Below, in pieces: positions 61,033 to 64,000 of a stretch of DNA of 64,000 nucleotides. A model generated the notes under the pieces. The model was not told where the DNA came from. It searched no databases and saw only the letters and a list, made by a program, of their open reading frames with translations. Location: the NCBI GenBank assembly GCA_025989215.1, contig JAPDNP010000001.1:682001-746000 (forward strand), read 5' to 3'. The translations under genes and the position numbers were made by a program. How positions within the stretch are numbered: the stretch's first letter is position 1; each line of letters opens with the position of its first letter. Source of the stretch: Neisseriaceae bacterium JH1-16 (lineage in GTDB: Bacteria > Pseudomonadota > Gammaproteobacteria > Burkholderiales > Chromobacteriaceae).

Positions 61033-61074
61033 ACTTTCAACCCCAGTAGCACTTAGTATGTCTGCGGAGATTCT

Positions 61075-61845
61075 ATGAAGAAGCTTGCGATTGCAGTGGT
61101 TCTTTCCTTGGCGGCTAGCGGCGGGTATGCCAAGGATATGAGTGTCATGCGCTTTGGTGTTGACCCCACCTACGCCCCATTCGAGTCAAAGGCACCTGAC
61201 GGTAAATTGGTGGGCTTCGATATCGATATAGGCAACGCTATCTGTGAAAAGTTGAAGGCCAAATGTGTCTGGGTTGAGAACTCCTTCGACGGCATCATCC
61301 CGGCTCTGAAAGCCAGGAAATTCGACGGCATTCTTTCCTCCATGAGCGTGACCGATAAACGTCAAGAGCAGATAGCCTTCTCCGACAAGATCAACAATGT
61401 TCCTCCCCGCTTGGTAGCGAAAAAAGGCTCTGCCGTCCTGCCGACCGTCGAGTCCCTCAAGGGTAAGCGTGTGGGTATGGAGCAGGGCTCGACGCAGGAG
61501 ACCTACGCCAAGACCTACTGGGAACCTAAAGGCGTAATCATAACGACGTACCAGAATCAGGACCTGGTGTACCAAGACTTGGTAGCCGGCCGGCTGGATG
61601 CCGCACTGCAATCATCAGTTCAAGCGGAATTGGGGTTCTTGAAGACCGCTAGCGGTCATGACTATGCCTTCGCCGGTTCTGCACTACACGATCCGAAAAC
61701 GCTGGGGGTCGGTGCCGCGATTGGCTTGCGTAAGGAAGACAATGATCTGCGCCAGCAGATCAACAAGGCGCTCGCCGAGATGCTTAAGGATGGCACCTAC
61801 CAGCGCATCTCCAAGAAGTACTTCTCCTTCGATATCTACAACTAA
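61075..61845 (+). CDS. Amino-acid-type periplasmic binding protein (family 3)
   Basis: Periplasmic receptor of 256 residues with a signal peptide (MKKLAIAVVLSLAASGGYA). The ligand-site segments are DPTYAPFESKAPDGKLVGFDIDIGNAICEKL, NSFDGIIPALKARKFDGILSSMSVTDKRQEQIAFSD, GMEQGSTQETYA and DLVAGRLDAAL. It resembles the lysine/arginine/ornithine receptors ArgT and AotJ. GGAG precedes the ATG. No ATPase or permease gene adjoins it; the neighbouring amidohydrolases suggest that the ligand may be a cyclic or amide-bearing compound rather than a plain amino acid, which is inference. Confidence 0.88.
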   Translation: MKKLAIAVVLSLAASGGYAKDMSVMRFGVDPTYAPFESKAPDGKLVGFDIDIGNAICEKLKAKCVWVENSFDGIIPALKARKFDGILSSMSVTDKRQEQIAFSDKINNVPPRLVAKKGSAVLPTVESLKGKRVGMEQGSTQETYAKTYWEPKGVIITTYQNQDLVYQDLVAGRLDAALQSSVQAELGFLKTASGHDYAFAGSALHDPKTLGVGAAIGLRKEDNDLRQQINKALAEMLKDGTYQRISKKYFSFDIYN

Positions 61846-62240
61846 GCGATCCAACGAGTCTTTGACATTGACCCCACCTCACAAGGATGGGGTCAGTTTG
61901 ACTGGACGGCTCTGAAAATATCCGAGGCAAGGGTTGCGGCGGCGAGGGGCGGATCAGATTCGCCGCCCCGACCTAGTGAACGGCCCAAGCCGTTCCTTGC
62001 GAGCAGCGGGTTTCCTCGATCGTTCCATCGGGAGGCGAAATGCCCAGGCAAATCCCTGCGGCGACGTGCGGGCCTGCTCATGAGTATCACCATGGTCACC
62101 GGCCGCAGACTCTATTTCAGAAATATTCGGCCATTATGCGATCGAATCATGTGCTCTGCTATGCGATGGCTTGAAGAAAGCAGCTTTCCCGTCCGCCATC
62201 AGGCTGCCGAGGGGCTCACTTACACAATCATGAGGTTCAA
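61846..62240. other. 395-bp intergenic region
   Basis: Contains a short hairpin (GACCCCA 61870-61876, TGGGGTC 61888-61894) that may end the binding-protein transcript, then GC-rich sequence without a convincing gene. A 68-codon minus-strand frame at 61893-62099 has no recognisable content. Confidence 0.5.
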
Positions 62241-63440
62241 ATGACCACGTCGTTTTGGTTACGCAATGTCCGTCCTTATGGCGGAGATTTTGAAGATATC
62301 CGGATTACTGAGGGCCGGATTGCCGAGCGTTTATCTGCCAGGGCAGAGCCTGTTACGGGCAGTGACATTGATGGCCAAGGACAGCTGCTGGTTCCGGCCC
62401 TAGTGGAGAGTCACACTCATCTGGACAAGACCCTCTGGGGCTTACCATGGCGGCCGCATAGCGCCGGACCGACGCTGAAAGACCGTATTTCGAATGAACG
62501 CCAAATACTCCGCGAACTCGAAACGCCCATCTCGGAACGCGCGGGCGCACTGCTTGAGCAGTGTATCGCTCGCGGCTCCCTCATATTTCGTTGCCATGTG
62601 GACGCCGACCCAGCGCTGGGTCTGAAGCATATTGAAGCCATGTTGGCGTTGCGCGAACGCTATGCCGATTTGGTTGATATGGAGTTCGTGGCGTTTCCCC
62701 AAGCTGGTCTTGTCAGCCACCCAGGCACAGAGGAGTTGATGAATGAAGCCTTGAGACTTGGCGTTGAAGTGGTGGGTGGGCTGGACCCCTGCGGCATCGA
62801 CAATGACCCCATTGTCCATCTCACTAAGGTGTTCGAGTTGGCTGACAAGTTTGATCGTAGCGTCGACATTCATCTACATGACGCCGGTGAGTTGGGGTTA
62901 TGGCAGATCGATCGCATCATCGCGTTCACCGAGCGTTATCAGCGCCAGGGCAGGGTCATGATCAGCCATGCCTTCTGTCTTGGCATGAAGAACTGGAGTG
63001 AGATACACCCACTTGCCGAACGACTGGTGGCTAACCGGATTTCGCTAATGACCACGGCCCCTGCTGATATCGCCATCCCACCCTTTGCCGAACTAGTCGG
63101 AATAGGCGCCAACATCTGCCTAGGCTCTGACGGCATTCGTGATGCGTGGTCACCAATGGGTAATGGCGACATGCTTGAACGCGCCATGTTGCTAGCCTTG
63201 CGCTGTGGCATGAGAAAGGACGAAGGAATTTGTGCTGCTTTTGAAGCAGCCAGCCACCACGGCGCAAAGGCACTCGGTCGGCACGACTATGGACTCGAAG
63301 TGGGGCACCCGGCCAGCTTCCTGCTACTGCCTTCCGAGACTCTTAGCGAAGCCGTTGTTGCTCGCCCTGCCGCAAGAACAGTAATCAGCCGTGGCGTTGT
63401 GATCGCACGAGATGGTTGCCTGCTACAGAGCCGTTTGTAA
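62241..63440 (+). CDS. Amidohydrolase, cytosine deaminase-like
   Basis: Metal-dependent hydrolase of 399 residues in the CodA-like branch of the amidohydrolase superfamily. The metal and catalytic motifs are in order: PALVESHTHLDK, FRCHVDADP, DIHLHDAGELG, the His in MISHAFCLG and the Asp in LGSDGIRDAW. Typical reactions are deamination of cytosine, isoguanine or related rings, or hydrolysis of cyclic amides. TGAGG precedes the ATG. A second amidohydrolase gene starts 61 bp downstream, so they are probably cotranscribed and act on the same compound. Confidence 0.87.
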   Translation: MTTSFWLRNVRPYGGDFEDIRITEGRIAERLSARAEPVTGSDIDGQGQLLVPALVESHTHLDKTLWGLPWRPHSAGPTLKDRISNERQILRELETPISERAGALLEQCIARGSLIFRCHVDADPALGLKHIEAMLALRERYADLVDMEFVAFPQAGLVSHPGTEELMNEALRLGVEVVGGLDPCGIDNDPIVHLTKVFELADKFDRSVDIHLHDAGELGLWQIDRIIAFTERYQRQGRVMISHAFCLGMKNWSEIHPLAERLVANRISLMTTAPADIAIPPFAELVGIGANICLGSDGIRDAWSPMGNGDMLERAMLLALRCGMRKDEGICAAFEAASHHGAKALGRHDYGLEVGHPASFLLLPSETLSEAVVARPAARTVISRGVVIARDGCLLQSRL

Positions 63441-63501
63441 GTCAGTCGTTCCTTGCCCACATGGCAATCCGAAGTATCACTTTCAAGCATGGGTACCTTA
63501 C

Positions 63502-64000
63502 ATGACCATTCGTAACGACCTGAATGCGACTACGGTTCACGCAGACCTGCTCATTGAGCACGGCGTAGTCATCACCGTGGATGAGACACGGCGCGTGATC
63601 GAGGATGGCGCGGTGGCCATCCGTGGCGATCGCATCATTGCGGTGGGGAGCACTGAAGAACTGCGTGCGCACTATATCGCAGACAAAATCATCAACGCCC
63701 GCAACAAGGCGGTGCTCCCAGGCCTGATCGACAGTCACGCCCATGCCGGCCATGCCATGCTGAAGACGCTCGGCGGAGGGGATGGCGATGCTTGGATGAA
63801 CGCCTGCCAGACTATCTACACCTCGGCCTCCGGTCCGGAGTTCTGGGAGGTAGACGCCAGGCTGTCGGCGTTGGAACGGTTGAAGTGCGGTACCACCACA
63901 GGCGTCTCACTACTGGGAGGGGGGGACTCGATCATGCGAGTTGACGACCCTGTCTATGCTCAACGGCACGCCAGAGCGATCGTCGAAGCCGGTACCCGCT
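63502..64000 (+). CDS. Amidohydrolase, TrzA/AtzB/MtaD-like, partial at window end
   Basis: The first 166 codons of a second amidohydrolase: MTIRNDLNATTVHADLLIEH, DGAVAIRGDRIIAVG, then the metal motif PGLIDSHAHAGHAMLK and LERLKCGTTTGVSLLGGG. The N-terminal beta-sandwich and HxH motif fit the chlorohydrolase/deaminase group, which includes methylthioadenosine deaminase, guanine deaminase and triazine hydrolases. The ATG at 63502 is chosen because an ATG 13 bp upstream stops at once. The gene continues beyond 64000, so length and C-terminal ligands are unknown. Confidence 0.85.
   Translation, partial: MTIRNDLNATTVHADLLIEHGVVITVDETRRVIEDGAVAIRGDRIIAVGSTEELRAHYIADKIINARNKAVLPGLIDSHAHAGHAMLKTLGGGDGDAWMNACQTIYTSASGPEFWEVDARLSALERLKCGTTTGVSLLGGGDSIMRVDDPVYAQRHARAIVEAGTR

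Noticed and set aside
61893-62099. A 68-codon minus-strand frame between the binding-protein and amidohydrolase genes
   Set aside because: Arg/Gly/Pro-rich with no start signal and no recognisable family; probably old mobile-element debris or chance.

Overview
The window looks like the chromosome of a GC-rich betaproteobacterium. The phenylalanine hydroxylase, the hopanoid gene set, the CntA/CntB and AruH/AruI homologues and an IS3-type element all fit that class. The hydroxylase resembles the Chromobacterium enzyme, and a short motif (GTTGGCCGAA) is scattered at very high density, much as uptake words are in Neisseriaceae. I therefore lean towards the order Neisseriales, but this is inference.

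Layout. 0-4.6 kb: aromatic amino acid permease, pterin dehydratase (phhB) and phenylalanine hydroxylase (phhA), two small unknowns around a tRNA-Tyr, and a frameshifted DUF2165 gene. 4.8-17.3 kb: aminopeptidase P, AMP nucleosidase, a fatty-acid-hydroxylase-superfamily membrane protein, the SbcCD nuclease, an APC transporter and an alpha/beta hydrolase. 17.6-36 kb: a large hopanoid locus with hpnD, shc and hpnG forward, an mlaA-like gene and hpnN reverse, hpnM forward, hpnL-K-J-I-H and ispH reverse, hpnA forward, and hpnB plus a ferritin-like protein reverse. The set predicts C35 hopanoids with glucosamine or cyclitol-ether head groups and their trafficking. 36-38.8 kb: envelope proteins, one with a Gln/Pro-rich tandem repeat.

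38.8-52 kb is the most interesting part. A RocR-like sigma54 activator lies between two operons. One encodes an aldehyde dehydrogenase and a CntA/CntB-type Rieske monooxygenase. The other encodes a basic-amino-acid ABC transporter, an AruH-like transaminase and an AruI-like decarboxylase, followed by a dimethylargininase-like protein that has lost its catalytic residues. Both operons have a -24/-12 promoter preceded, at almost the same distance (91 and 92 nt), by the same 18-bp element (17/18 identical). Together they read as one pathway: import, transamination, decarboxylation, aldehyde oxidation and C-N cleavage of a methylated or quaternary basic amino acid, with trimethyllysine or methylarginine as candidates.

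52-57.5 kb: an XRE-cupin regulator between an orphan polyamine-type binding protein and a TMADH/dienoyl-CoA-reductase-type flavoprotein, followed by a PotF-like binding protein. 57.5-64 kb is patchier: small envelope proteins, an AT-rich stretch, nested IS3-family remnants, a LysR regulator facing a truncated gene, an amino-acid-type binding protein and two amidohydrolases, the second running off the window. The GTTGGCCGAA motif is absent from this last part. Short inverted-repeat elements resembling MITEs lie at about 6.7, 37.9, 46.5 and 49.3 kb.
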